The notes under the pieces were generated by a model, which was not told the DNA's origin, made no database searches, and saw only the letters and a list, made by a program, of their open reading frames with translations. The position numbers and the translations under genes are program-made. Shown here piece after piece: positions 33,468-45,655 of a stretch of 64,000 nt of DNA. This DNA comes from Antilocapra americana (Eukaryota; Chordata; Mammalia; Artiodactyla; Antilocapridae), in contig ML664159.1 of assembly GCA_007570785.1 (NCBI GenBank), positions 2,189,610-2,253,609 on the forward strand, given 5' to 3'. Numbering within the stretch: the first letter of the stretch is position 1; every line of letters begins with the position of its first letter.

Positions 33468-35440
33468 GTTATTGGGAAGACAAGACTCACTTAAATGAAT
33501 TGAGACTAGCAGTAATATAAAATGGGTTACTCAGTATAATTATAATAGTAAATCAAGTTGAATGTTATTAAACACAGAGTCCAGCTCACCCAGTTTTTGT
33601 GGTCAGCATCAAAGAAAGAGGAGTTAGTTGACCTCACAAAAGGAGGAGCCTTGAGAAGGCTGGATGCCCCCAATCTTCTTGCCATCTTGTGACCAACCTG
33701 ATCTATCAAGTGTCACATGCTAGATGATGAAGGGGCAGTAGACTAGGGCTTCACAATTCTAGAAACTAGAGAGAAAGCTAGGTGCCAAGTGAAATTTCGC
33801 ATTACTCAGGCTTTGAGATTAGTCCCATACAGGAAGCTGCTGTGTATAGTGGTCTACCATGTCCTGTAACACTTGCTGAGGAGTGGGGTTCCAGCAAAAC
33901 CAGCCCTTGGATGATCTCTACCACTCACTCAGCCAAACTAATATAGAGAGGCTGACTAGGGAGAGAATGAGAGGTCTCTTTGTGAAGTAGTGCAGTGGTC
34001 TTCCTCCTTCCACTAACCGCCTGCAAGGGAAGGGTATATTTTGCCTTCCATCCCAAAGCCAAGAGAGAGACTCCAGGAGAATCACTTACCAACCTGCCAA
34101 ACCATCCACCATCCTCAAAATCAGGGACAGTGAGGGATGCTATTCTGATATTTATCAAGCCATTGGCAACTGCCAAGGTGTGGAGGAAAAATCAGGGGAG
34201 AGCTGGCTGTTGCAAACTAGGGCAAGGGCATGAAGGGGCATAAGAGTGTCCTCTCCTTGGATGTGGAGAGGACAGGAACTCTCCACAAGCAGAGAAGCAG
34301 GGAGACGTTTCTCTCTCTTTTCCCTTGTTCTTCTGAACTAGCACTAGAAGAAACATGCAGGAAGGAGAGGGGAGATGTATCCAAGGGGCAGAAGGCCACC
34401 ATCATCCTCCCCTCTCGTGTGCCCACAGTATTTTAACTAGGGTAGGGTCAGGGATGAGAAGGGAATAAACATATGAATTAAATATGAGGTAGGCATTTTA
34501 AAAGCAGCAGGGCTGAGTCTAGGAAGTGTTTTAAGAAAATTGCCTAGAAAGATATGGAATTGAGCCAGTACAGCCTCATGAAAAACACCACCCAGTGTAG
34601 GAGGTAGGGCAGGTCAAGGAGTAGAGTTGGAAGCAGTGACTGGGGGAATTATTTATAATCCAATGAAGTAAGAGTCTGTGGTGGGAGGGCAGGGAAGGGA
34701 GAGGTCATTTTGCCCAGAGAGGTAGCAAGAAGGCTTCAAGAAAATGGTGAGGCTTGAGTCCTCTGTTTAAGGGTGAGTAGCTGATGAGTGAAACTGGGAG
34801 AACAGGTGGACCCTGTGGGGTGAGTGAGGAGCCCAGCCTGGATGGAGTCCAACCTCAAGACAAGGCTACACACCAGAGGGACCTTGAAGTCCCAGATGAG
34901 GAATTGGGGCTCAACCAGAAAGCTGGCAGGTAGTCGTTGCATGTCCTTTGTCACTGAGTGATGTAATAGGAAGACTGCCTAAGGAAGATGACTTGTCTGT
35001 GAAAGAGAGAAGAGGGAAAGGTGCTGTTAGGAAGCTATTCCACCCACTGTGTGTGGGGCGGAGGGACTGAGAACTTGTTACAGTCTTGTTGTAACTGAAC
35101 CTTTATCTGCCCCATTTGTTGACTACAAATATTGCAGTTGTGTATGAGTCCCTGCTTCCAGGAGGTAAAGAGCTAACTGGTTAGAGAGGTGGGGGCTTGG
35201 AGCTCTGTAGACTGTTGATAGATATCCATATGGAAATCAAGACTCCCTGTCCTCACATGTGCAGTGATCAGCTTTGGAGCACCCAAGATGTGCAACATGC
35301 ATTTGATTTATGCTACTTACTTTTCTCCTGTTATCTGTAATTTTACACTGCTCTATGTATTAGTCTCCATGGAAACATGATGCTAAGAGTACGGGCAGAG
35401 CCTAGTGACATGCACAATGTGATAAGCAGGATTAAGGGTG
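33468..35440. other. Unique intronic sequence, 2 kb
   Basis: No gene or repeat recognised. Overlapping short frames on both strands at 33925-34436 are unrecognised. Confidence 0.35.
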
Positions 35441-35444
35441 GGGG

Positions 35445-35541
35445 TGTGTGCCTGTGTGCTCAGTTGCTCAGTTGTATCTGACTCTTTGTGGCCCAATGGA
35501 CAGTAATCCACCAGGCTGGGTTGCCATTTCCTTCTCCAGAG
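35445..35541 (-). repeat. Bov-A SINE, antisense, internally deleted
   Basis: 'gctcagttgctcagttgtat', 'ctgactctttgtggccca', then a jump from 'ccaccaggct' straight to 'gggttgccatttccttctcc', so the middle of the body is missing. Confidence 0.85.
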
Positions 35542-35861
35542 GAACAGTGTTAAGGTGGTTTTATACAATAGCTGGCAGTGTGAATAACTTCTCTGAGTCA
35601 AGTAGGTGGCAGGTATTGTGACCACATTTATGTAGACTGTCACCTCTGGTAGGAGCTATGACTATTGAACTTAAAAAAAAATGGGGCTACATCTTCACCC
35701 TGAAGAAGACCAGTTCCAGAGGTTTTATACAATGTTGAATAAAGTATTGAGAGTACTACAAAGAAGGAGACTTTTAATATGGTAAAACCAATCAAAATTT
35801 CCCAACATATGGGTGCAAAAACCAGCTGTGGAAATGTCAAATATCTCACTATAATGAGCAT

Positions 35862-35988
35862 GCATGCTTAGTCTCTCAGTTGTCGTTGACTCTTTGCGAC
35901 CTTATGAACTGTAGTCTGCTGGACTCCTCTGTCCATGGAATTTTCCAGGCAAGAATACTGGAGTGGATTGCCATTTCCTCCTCCAGGA
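35862..35988 (-). repeat. Bov-A SINE with perfect 12-base target duplication
   Basis: 127 bases of antisense Bov-A body ('gactctttgcgaccttatga', 'ggcaagaatactggagtgga') between two exact copies of tataatgagcat at 35850-35861 and 35989-36000. Confidence 0.95.
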
Positions 35989-36000
35989 TATAATGAGCAT

Positions 36001-36533
36001 AGTTCTGTGTGTACTTGAATGGCCCATACTCTGTGAAGTAATGGAATTATTATTGCAAGCTCAGTGGGTGCCAGTTGACTGCTCATTTGGCCCTCTTCCC
36101 ATGTTGGTGGAAATTCCTCTCAAGGAAGGAGGAACGTCAGCAACTGCCTTTTTTTTTTGTCAGAAATGACCACAAGCTTGTGGCCAGCCAGAATGATCCC
36201 TGAAGCCTTCTCTCACTTTTTGAGCATTCTACTCCTGAGTCTCCTTAACCTCTCACCCAGTATCTCTAATTGGATCTTTCTTTGCTTCATGTTTCTATTT
36301 TTTAGGAAATATTGTCTGTTTTATCCTTCCATGACACCAGTAGCAAACAGCATTAGCTTAAATCCATACATTCAAATGAAATTCAGTGTAAATATTTAAA
36401 TGAATTCTAATTAACAGGAGACACAGTGTGACTTGGGTATGCATCTTATTGACTCACTGGTATTTGCTGAATTCATTATTAAGATGGACTAGGACATATC
36501 CACATTGTTTGATAGGAACTTCTTTCCTCCTTA
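36001..36533. other. Unique intronic sequence
   Basis: No gene or repeat recognised; poly-T run at about 36150-36159. Confidence 0.35.
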
Positions 36534-37059
36534 TGTTATTGGCTCCAGTGGAAGGCTGGATAATGGCCTGCAAAGATATTAAAGTTCTAATCCCTGGAAC
36601 CTATGACTATTACCTTCTGTGGCAAAAAGAACTTGCAAATGTGATTAAGTTGAAGATCTTGAGATGGGAAGATTATCCTGGATTATCCAAATGAGTCTTA
36701 AGTGTAATCACAAGTATCCTTACAAGAGGGCAGCAGAGGGGAATTTGACTAAAGAAGAGTAAGGCAGAAGGCAGTGTGATGACAGAAGCAATGAGAGATT
36801 TGAGGATGTTATGCCACTGGCTTTGGAGGTAAAGGACAGGGCCAAGAGCCAAGGAATGAAAAAGCTATAGAAGCTGGAAAAGGCTATAAAATATATTCTC
36901 TCCTAGGGTCTCTGAAAGAATCAGCCCTGTCTGCATCCGAACTTTGATTCAGTAAAACTGACTTGGGACTGACCTCCAGAACTGCAGGGGAATAATGTAT
37001 GTTGGAAAACACTAGGTTTGTGGTATAATTTGTTTTAGCAGCAATAGGAAACTAGTATA
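36534..37059 (+). mobile_element. MLT1-type MaLR LTR
   Basis: Sense order: 'aaagttctaatccctggaac', 'cttgcaaatgtgattaagtt', 'gggaagattatcctggatta', 'ctggaaaaggctataaaata', 'gacctccagaactgcagggg', 'gcagcaataggaaactagta'. No internal retroviral sequence is attached. Confidence 0.85.
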
Positions 37060-37334
37060 GCTGCCTATCAAGCTAAACCCAGGAAAATGGAGGGGAAACA
37101 TTGTCAGTGTTTGAATCACAACAGTGTGGAGCACTGGGGAAGAGGAACAATTTAAGCTCCAAGCCCCCTTCTCCACTTATCCCTTCTTTCCCATATGCTC
37201 AGAAGGGAGTTCTCTCTTTTGCCTCTGTGTATATAACTCACATACCACTTAATTTTCTGCCAAGTATGGTAAATGTCTTATCTGTCAACTTGACAGTAAA
37301 TTCTTGAAGAGCAGAAACCCTATCTCATACTTTT

Positions 37335-37480
37335 CCTTGATTTACTCATCCAATATTTATTGAATACTTGCTGTATACTAGGCACAGTTCAAATCCCTGG
37401 AGGGACAGAATGGGTGTGAAAAGACAAAAATTAAATAAATTTATATAACCCATTAAGTGCTATGTCCAAAATGTACAGGT
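37335..37480 (-). repeat. L2 3' fragment, antisense
   Basis: 'catccaatatttattgaata' and 'cttgctgtatactaggcaca' are the antisense L2 3' end. Confidence 0.6.
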
Positions 37481-37690
37481 GGGAGTTACCATTCATTGCA
37501 TTCTTATGTGTAGACACATTGTTAAGGTCTTACCTTTCTTCTATTTAAAACTCTGTGAGACTGGTGCTTTTATCTTCATTTGACAGGTGAGTAAACTGAA
37601 GCCTAGAGAGGAAATCAGTCCAAGGTCATTCTATTTGCTTAACTCCAGAGGTCAGCCTCGTAACTATTTTGCTTTATTGCTTCAATATGT
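37481..37690 (-). repeat. MIR, antisense
   Basis: 'gctcttatct'-type MIR order: 'cttcatttgacaggtgagta', 'aactgaagcctagagaggaa', 'ccaaggtcattctatttgct'. Confidence 0.7.
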
Positions 37691-38829
37691 CTGCCCAGCC
37701 AGAAAGCTGTGTGAGCAGGAGCTTCCAGGATAAGTTGCCTAATTAAAAGCTGGTCATGGAATAGGAGCCTGTGACAAGAGCATAGATAACTCTAGCTCAA
37801 GAAACAAAGAATTAATTGTCCTTCATCTTTCTGAGGCAACATTTTCTTAGGCCTCTAAAATATTCTTTAGTAAACTTATGACCAAGAGGCTGAAAGCTGG
37901 TACATAATTTACTGATAAGAAAGTTGAGTCATCAAACAATTAAGTGATATTCTCATTATCAGAGAATGAGCCAGAAAGAGCTCAAAGGAAGGTGGGGCTT
38001 ATCTCTGTGGTACAGAGTGCCCATTTTTACCTCCTGACGTTGTGACCAGCCAACAATGGGGGAGGAGGTCACTGTCAATGGATCTGTAAGCAAAGTAGGC
38101 TGGTGACCAGGATACACTCAGGAGCTCTGACTTTGCCTCTACTTGACAATGAACATCAGGCAAATTGCTGAGTTATCTGGGATCCTGCCTAGTCACCACT
38201 TCCACAGTAGGGAGCACCCTGTTTACTGAGGTGTCCTAGAATTCCTCATGACCTGAGGTTTTATAGATTGAAACAATGATTCATCCTAAGCCAGTGTCCC
38301 AGAATATTGTTCAATATCTATCCACTTCCCAGCATATGTAAAGGAGTAGAATCCATCTTTTCACTGTTCCTTACAGAAGCCTATGTTTATTTATTTTTTA
38401 TTTCAACCATGATTATTATGGATTTTGTATCTCAACTATAGCATAAATGGGCCCAATTTAAGAAAAAGGTTCCTCATTACTGTTCATGTGAGGGTAAAGC
38501 CATTTTATGAAATATATCTTCCTATCTATATCATCATATTCCTAAAGTTATAGGTGTATCTTGTTACACAGAGAATTATCAATGGTAAATGAAATTTTCT
38601 TACTTTTTAAAATGATTGAATATAAATGTGGGATCCTAACAGAAAGGACTTATTAGAACTTTGAACTGTCGACAGATAGTAGTAGATGCCCTAACAAAGG
38701 GTTTGTGTTATGGAAGAACAGTAATGTTTTAACCCGCAGAGTGAATATGACACATTCCACATGTGTGAGCATGCATACATACATGTACTTAAGTATTTAT
38801 AGAGAGAGCTATGTCTTAATACTGTTACT
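37691..38829. other. Unique intronic sequence
   Basis: No gene or repeat recognised. Confidence 0.4.
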
Positions 38830-38838
38830 AATTGTTTT

Positions 38839-39046
38839 CTTAGTGTTGTTTAGTCACTAAGTTGTGTCCAACCCCATGGAATGTAGCCCACTGGGCCTCT
38901 CTGTCCATGGGATTTCATAGGCAAGAATACTGGAGTAGGTTGTCATTTCCTTCTCCAGGGGATCTCCCTGAGCCAGGGATCAAACTCATGTCATTTGCAT
39001 TGGTGGGCAGATGCTATACCGCTGAACCACCAGGGAAGCCCATACA
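38839..39046 (-). repeat. Bov-tA SINE, antisense, with 9-base target duplication
   Basis: 'gtcactaagttgtgtccaac', 'ggcaagaatactggagtagg', and the head end 'gaaccaccagggaagccc'. Exact direct repeat aattgtttt at 38830-38838 and 39047-39055. Confidence 0.94.
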
Positions 39047-39184
39047 AATTGTTTTACCCAAGGAAAAATAACTTAGCATTTACATAGCACTCACATCCTT
39101 TTAATGCCTTTTCACATCTATTACCTCACTTTTATTCTTAAAAGAATCCTGAGCAATAATTGGAATAAGTCTGTTTCCTCCATT

Positions 39185-39780
39185 TTAATTTATTTATGTA
39201 TTAATTTTTCTTGAGGTATAATTGACATATAACCTTACAGATTTTCCTCAACTTACAATGAACACATATTCTGAAAAACTCGTTATAAGTAACTCAAAAC
39301 TGCCTTTAATACATATAATCTACTGAACATCCTAGCTCAACCTTGCTAGCTTAAACATGCTTAGAACACTTACATGAATGAATCTACAGTGGGACAAAAG
39401 TCACCAAACACAAAGATCATTTTATAGTAAAGTTTTGAATATTTCATGTAATTCTCTGAAAGTGAAAAACAGAATGGTTGTCTGGGTACAGAATGGTTAT
39501 CAGTTGTTTACCCCATGATATCATGGCTGACTGGGAGCTGTAGCTCACTGCTGCCACTTAGAATCCTGAGAGAGAGTATTGTACCACATATCACAGCTCA
39601 GGAAAAGACCGACATTCACAATTTGAAATAGAGCTTTTACTGAATGTCAGAAAGATTTTCAAAAAATTTCAGGTTGAACCATTGCACTGTCTATATGTAG
39701 GTTTCAGGTGTACAATATAATGATTTGCTATTTGATTCTGTAGCTAATGATCACCACAGTAAGTCTATTTACCATCTATT
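39185..39780 (-). repeat. L1 3' region, antisense, split by a DNA transposon
   Basis: The left piece ends 'cttgaggtataattgacata'; the right piece resumes 'taggtttcaggtgtacaata' and 'aatgatcaccacagtaagtc'. These are adjacent in antisense L1M 3' sequence, so the 450-base interval between them is an insertion. Confidence 0.75.
39238..39691. mobile_element. Tigger/pogo-like DNA transposon remnant
   Basis: Flanked by TA at 39236-39237 and 39692-39693 within the L1. The left end 'cagattttcctcaacttaca' and the right end, whose reverse complement contains 'cagtgcaatggttcaacctg', form a worn inverted repeat. The interior 'gaaagtgaaaaacagaatgg' fits a non-autonomous Tigger-type family. No transposase frame. 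Confidence 0.65.
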
Positions 39781-39951
39781 TCCCCCATTTTATAGATGAT
39801 AAAACCAAAGTGGCTTTAGAAAACCAACATGGCCCAGCTTGATAGTAGTAAACTAAAATCAGCTCCTCTTCCTGGACTGTAAGTCTAGATGCTTTTCTTA
39901 ACACTTTGCAGAAAACCAGCATAATGGGGATCCTGTTACAGACCTTGTACA

Positions 39952-40650
39952 GTATCGGGTAAGAGTTCAGGCTGACGCCTCAGTTCAGATCTTGACTCTA
40001 GCATTTACTAGCTGAGCAATCTTGTACAAATCACATAACATGTCAAAGCCTCAATTTTTTTTTCAACCTAAAAAAGGGAAATGGTAGTCCTGTATTGTTT
40101 AGAGTCCAGGGAATTAACAGCATACTCAAAGCAACTGAGAGAGTTTAATGAGGGACTAATGACAAGAGTGTAGGCAAAAGTAAGAGCACTCAGCAAAGGA
40201 TGGCAAAACATCGTGGGTAAAGAAAAGTAACTCTCATATATGAAGGCATAAGGAGGGGAGCAACTAACGGAAGCTTAAGTGAGAGTGGTGGCTTTAGGAA
40301 AAGGCCTCTGTCAGAGCTGGGGTGACAGATAGAAAGCTAGCTCAGGGCCCCAAGAGACAGAGATGGAAGAATAAATACCCAGACTTCACTTTCATCCTAC
40401 TCTGGGAACCTGACAGAAGCCAGAAGGCATGGGCACTTGATGATGACATCTGTAAAGGTTGGCACCCAGGGCACAGAATGGGGTAATAAGAGGTGGAAAA
40501 TGGGCCCAAAGGGGCAAATGGAAAATAAACTGTGAAAGAACCATGTCTTAGGGTAGTTGTGATGATTATATAACATAAGGCAGGTACCACGTTTAGTACA
40601 GGGCCTAGAACATAACAAGCTCTCAGTAAATGTTAGTTGTTGAAATTATT
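39952..40650 (+). repeat. MIR split by a later insertion
   Basis: The MIR 5' and middle part is at about 39952-40095 ('ctagcatttactagctgagc', 'catgtcaaagcctcaatttt') and the 3' part at about 40540-40650 ('gttgtgatgattatataaca', 'acaagctctcagtaaatgtt'). The 445 bases between do not belong to MIR. Confidence 0.7.
40096..40539. repeat. Unclassified insertion inside MIR
   Basis: Inferred as mobile because it separates two collinear MIR halves. Text such as 'gagagtttaatgagggact' and 'gaacctgacagaagccagaa' resembles a medium-reiteration mammalian element that I cannot name. Confidence 0.45.
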
Positions 40651-42129
40651 TTTTTTATTACCATTAATATTTGGTAGTGTTTTTCAGCTTCAGGGAGATA
40701 TTTATAGAAACTTAACTGAAAGGGACTCACTTTAATCTGGAACTTAGAATAATTATTCTGCTTAGAGGTGGGATAGGTATGTCAGACATTAGAAATATAA
40801 TTCTAGACACATCTACAGGACTAATTCATAGGATTAAAAGGGAATATTTATATGTACATTTTAACATTGTGTCTGATGACAGTATAATTAAGAGTTTGTC
40901 AAGGTTTCCATTGTGTCTTGCTATTTTCAAGCTTTTGTAACTTGGTTATAAAATTTTGCTCTGGTAGAAACTTGGCTTACTGTGTCTCAGCTGTTAGATG
41001 AAAATTTTTGCAGAGAAAAATGATCTTTCAATTGTGTTTCACTTGAGTGATGGAATGTATGTGTGTGTGTGTGCCGAGGGTGTATATATGTGTGTATATA
41101 TCCATTAATATGTGTGGTAATAGCTTTGGTGTTCTGACTTACTTCTTCCCTATTCTTGATACCATTAACCCTGTTACTTAATAAGGAAATGACTCAAAAA
41201 GATGACTCATCTACAACCCCTCAGGAAGAGAGGAAAAAGAGCAAAAGAACAAGAAAGAAATAAAAAGAAAAGCTATAGGATAGATGACTTATAATAACCT
41301 TGCAAATAATTTTCTGGTATCTACCAGCCTACATATTATTTTTACAAAGCCTATTCCCAGTGAGGCTGAAACAAAAACCATTCCTCAGCATCCACATGTG
41401 TTCTTGCATTTGCTATGAAGGAGAACAGTGATGCAGTTAGTAAATAACATTGTAGAGCAAACAGAATGTTCCAGAATCTTGTTAAAGACATATGCTAATT
41501 TCCATCTAACTACCGAACTAAAATTTTAGACAAGTAGTTAAATATTTAAGATACCTAAGGTATGTGTACCCCTGGTTGTTTATAAAGCTAACTTGCATTT
41601 CCAGAATGAAAAGCTTTCCAAGAGGGCAGCAGCAGAGAGAGAAAAGGAACAAGACTGAAGCCAAGGAGATTTGGCATGTACTGAGTATATTTCTGTCTTT
41701 GTAGAATTGGACAGTTAAGTGAAAGATAGTGGGGCTAGGAGGGAGAGAGGACAGAGGCCATATCTTTTAAAAAAAAAAACATATATATCCACATCTCAGT
41801 GTTAAAATTAGTAACAGTATTAAGATGTAGATGTTCCATAATAAGATGTTCCATAAGATGTAAATGTTGAATATACTTAGTTTTCATTTTATGTTGCGTG
41901 TATTTTCAGAATTATGGCTGTTAGGAATAAAGGACCTTTAGACGTCACCTAGTCCAAGCATCACAAACTCAGAAGCCTACAGGGGCCAGAAGTTAAAGGG
42001 AGGGCCTAGCTGGGCATTCCCACACCCACAGAGGTGGGACTCAATGCCTAGTCTAAAGGTACAGTTATTACACAGCTTCTCAACAATTCTTACTATGTTG
42101 ACATATGGGCCCCATATTCCAAGATCTTC
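40651..42129. other. Unique intronic sequence
   Basis: No gene recognised. A GT/TA-rich run lies at about 41057-41100. Confidence 0.4.
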
Positions 42130-42275
42130 CAAATTTTCAAGATGGAAATCCTCTAGAATGTCAACCCTAGGAGGGCATGGATTTTTTGCTTGTACTGTGT
42201 GTAACTATATATCCAGTGCTTAGAAGAGTGTATGGCATTCAGCAAGCACTCAGTAAATATTTGTTGAATATGATG
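42130..42275 (+). repeat. L2 3' end fragment
   Basis: 'ctctagaatgtcaaccctag', 'gagggcatggattttttgct', 'cactcagtaaatatttgttg'. Confidence 0.75.
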
Positions 42276-42607
42276 CACATAGAAAAGCAAGCAAACAATC
42301 AGCAAGCTGGATTTTATGTGAGTTATTTTGAATTATAATATTAACAAATAGATTTTTAATGTTGTGCTTGTCTGATTAAGATGAAGAAAAGCCATGCCTA
42401 TGTGGAGTGAACAAAACCTATCTCAGGGCTATGTAAAAATCATCAATGGATACTACTAATGGAGTCTAATTCAATATCCTTATGTCATAGACAAGGAAAC
42501 TGAAGTTCTCAAAACATTACTTCTTTGTTCAGGGATCACACAGATGGTAAACAGCCTTCACCTTCTCATTCCCCATCTAGAGCTTTTTCCCTCCTTCACA
42601 CCTCAAT

Positions 42608-44012
42608 TTGTTATTCAGTCACTCAGTCATATCTGACTCTTTGTGACCCCATGGACTGCAGCATGCCAGGCTTTCCTGTCCTTCACCATCTCCCAGAGCT
42701 TGTTCAAACTGATATCCATTGAGTCAATGATGTTATCCAACCATCTCATCCTCTATCATCCCCTTCTCCTCCTGCCTTCAGTCTTTCCCAGCATCAGGGT
42801 CTTTTCTTAGGAGTCAGCTCTTTGCATCAGGTGGCCTAAGTATTGGAGCTTCAGATTCAGTTATCAGTCCTTCCAGTGAATATTCAGGACTGATTTCCTT
42901 TAGGCTGGACTGGTTGGATCTCCTTACTGTCCAAGGGACTCTCAAGAGTCTTCTCCAACACCACAGTTCAAAAGCATCAATTCTTTGGCACCTTCTTTAT
43001 GGTCTAACTCTCATATCCATACATGACCACTGGAAAAACCATAGCTTTGACTAGACAGATCTTTGTTGGCACAGTAATGTCTCTACTTTTTAATACACTG
43101 TCTAGGTTTCTCATAGCTTTTCTTCCAAGGAGCAAGCGTCTTTTAAATTTATGGCTGCAGTCACATCTGCAGTGATTTTAGAGCCCCACGAAAATAAAGT
43201 CTGTCACTGTATTTGTTTCCCCATCTATTTGCCATGAAGTGATGGGACTGGATGCCATGATCTTCATTTTTTGAATGTTGAGTTTTAAGCCAGCTTTTTC
43301 ACTCTCTTCTATCACCTTCACTAAGAGGCTCTTTAGTTCCTCTTCACTTTCTGCCATAAGGGTGGTGTCATGGGCATATCTGAGGTTATTCATATTTCTC
43401 CCTGCAGTCATTATTTTGGCTTGTGCTTCATCCAGTGGGGTGTTTTGCATGATGTACTCTGCATATAAGTTAAATAAGCAAGATGACAGTACACAGCCTT
43501 GATGTACTCCTTTCTCAATTTGGAACCAGTCCATTGTTCCATGTGTGGTTCTAACTGTAGCTTCTTGACCTGCATAAGTTTCTTAGGAGGCAGATGAGGT
43601 GGTCTGGTATTCTCATCTCTTTAAGAATTTTCCACAGTTTGTTGTGATATACACAGTCAAAGGCTTTAGTGTAGTCAATGAAGCAGAAGTAGATATTTTT
43701 CTGGAATTTTCTTGCTTTTTCTGTTATCCAACGGGTGCTGGCAATTTGATCTCTGGTTCCTCTGCTTTTTCTAAATCCAGCTTGAACATCTGGAAGTTCT
43801 CGGTTCACATACTGTTTTTTGAGCATTACTTTGCTAGTGCGTGAGATGAGTGTAATTGTGACGTGGTTAGCACATTCTTTGGCATTGCCTTTCTTTGAGA
43901 TTGGAATGAAAACTGACCTTTTCCAGTCCTGTGGCCATTGCTGAGTTTTCCAAATTTGCTGGCATATTGAGTGCAGCAATTTCACAGCATCATCTTTTAG
44001 GATTTGTATCAT
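42608..44012 (-). mobile_element. BovB LINE, 5'-truncated, antisense, with target duplication (copy C)
   Basis: The best BovB copy here, 1405 bases. The minus strand encodes much of the RT: 'DVQAGFRKSRGTRDQIA', motif A 'FIDYTKAFDCVYHNKLW', motif B region 'DWFQIEKGVHQGC', 'LFNLYAEYIM', and motif C reading YAHDTTLMAES, with His replacing the first Asp of the YxDD catalytic pair. Frames 43551-44012 and 43178-43534 are out of phase, so a frameshift also separates motifs A and B. An 8-base direct repeat (acctcaat) lies at 42600-42607 and 44013-44020. Endonuclease and the N-terminus are missing. Confidence 0.95.
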
Positions 44013-44107
44013 ACCTCAATAATGCTTCAAAGCAACAGTACCAATGAAAGATAAAAAAATAAAGTTATATGCCTTTATAAGATGTTAAATTATATAGATG
44101 AGAGTTT

Positions 44108-44600
44108 TGAAATTAAAACATAATTGCAAGGAGGTCAATGAAGTTATATAGAAAGACACAGGAGAGGCCCCTCCAGGGATTCCTGCACAGTCAGCCCAGC
44201 AGCAAAAAAGACTCTTCTCTCCTACTCTTTATCTATGAAAACCCAAAGTCCAGATTTTGCTGCTGGAGCATCCAGCCCCCAAATCTTAGTGGCTTCAAGC
44301 ACAAGGTTTATTTCTCGATCCCTCACCCCCGCAGCTGGGAACACTCTGCATCGTCCCTTCTCTGTGATCCACTTGAACAAGCAGCCACCTCTGGGACATT
44401 GCCCATTGCTCTGGCAGACTCATAAAGAGAGTACAGCGAATGGCACACTGGCTCACTGGCTTTTAAAGCTTCTGCCCAGAAGTGATTCCTGGCATCTCTG
44501 CTCACATGACGTTGGCCTTGTAAGTCACATGCCCACACCTAAATTAAAAAGGGCAAAAAGGAACAATTTTACCACATGTTAGGAATGCAGGGAGCAGAGC
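44108..44600. repeat. Possible unclassified ancient interspersed repeat
   Basis: 'gcacaaggtttatttctcga', 'gcttctgcccagaagtgatt', 'caattttaccacatgttagg' have the feel of an old LTR-derived element, but I cannot name it. Open frames on both strands here are unrecognised. Confidence 0.35.
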
Positions 44601-44784
44601 CACTGTTAAAAGATATTGTTTAACACAGCTTAAGAATCATGGAAAAAAGTCAGCCCTCGAAAAGCACTGATACACCTAAATTTATTTCTTAGTAAAAGGA
44701 AAATCTTCAACTTGTTGTCACCATTTCCTATTGTATATTCTGTCTTATGCTTTTATTCTTCTGCAAGTAATTCCAAATATCCTG

Positions 44785-44912
44785 GTATTTGGAGCTTCAG
44801 CTTCATCATCAGTCCTTCTAATCCTTTTAATAATTCATCATCATCTAATCTTTCTAACATTCAGGGTTAATTTCCTTTAGGATTGACTGATTTGATCTCC
44901 TTGGGGACTGTA
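44785..44912 (-). repeat. BovB fragment, antisense
   Basis: 'ggagcttcagcttcatcatc', 'agtccttctaatcc', then 'tttcctttaggattgactga' and 'tttgatctccttgggga' match the BovB 3' region in antisense, with a small internal insertion. Confidence 0.75.
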
Positions 44913-45407
44913 TTGGTGGTTCCAGTACTTTGGGCAGATGGAAGGAAAAAAAAAAAGCTTAGAAATCTGGCTTAATTGTTAATACTCTGGATTTCCAAAT
45001 AAATGAATAAGTATGCAGTCTGCTTTGATGAAGTCTAGTTTTAATGCTGATTATAGAGCCTTCCCCCACAACTCTACGAGCATCTTTAAACATACACATG
45101 ACCAGTATACTCATTCTGGGAAAGGGTTGAGATACGTTCACTCCAGAAAATGAAAAATTGTATTCAGAGACACTGTCTGCCCTGTCTTCAGACTCTGAGT
45201 AACCCCGAGGCCATCAGCAGGGCTGTGCCCAGACAGGACCAGGAAGCCATACTCTGGAAACCTTAGGCTGAGTTGCTGTGTCCCAGCTGAAGATACATAA
45301 GGCTGCCCCTAATCAAAGCTGGTGTTCTCCCTGATCTAAACTGTGAGCTCTTTGAGGGTAGGAAATTTTCTTTAAACAAAAACAAATAAATATTAAAACC
45401 TTTTCTA
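44913..45407. other. Unique intronic sequence
   Basis: No gene or repeat recognised. Confidence 0.35.
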
Positions 45408-45655
45408 AATTTTTATTTATTTTTAATTGAAGTATAATTGCTTTACAACATTGTGTTGGTTTCTGCGATTCATCAACATGAATCAGCCATAGGTATATAT
45501 ATGTCCCCTCCCGCTTGAGCCTCCCTTCCAACTCCTTCCCCCACCCCACCCCTCTAGATTGTCTCAGAGCACCAGTTTGAGTTTCTGAAGTCATCCAGCA
45601 AATTCCCAATGGCTATCCACTTTATATATGGTAGTATAGATGTTTCCATAGGGTG
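45408..45655 (-). repeat. L1 3' end, antisense
   Basis: 'ttaattgaagtataattgct', 'acaacattgtgttggtttct', 'catgaatcagccataggtat', 'cagcaaattcccaatggcta': ruminant L1 3' UTR in antisense. Confidence 0.88.
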
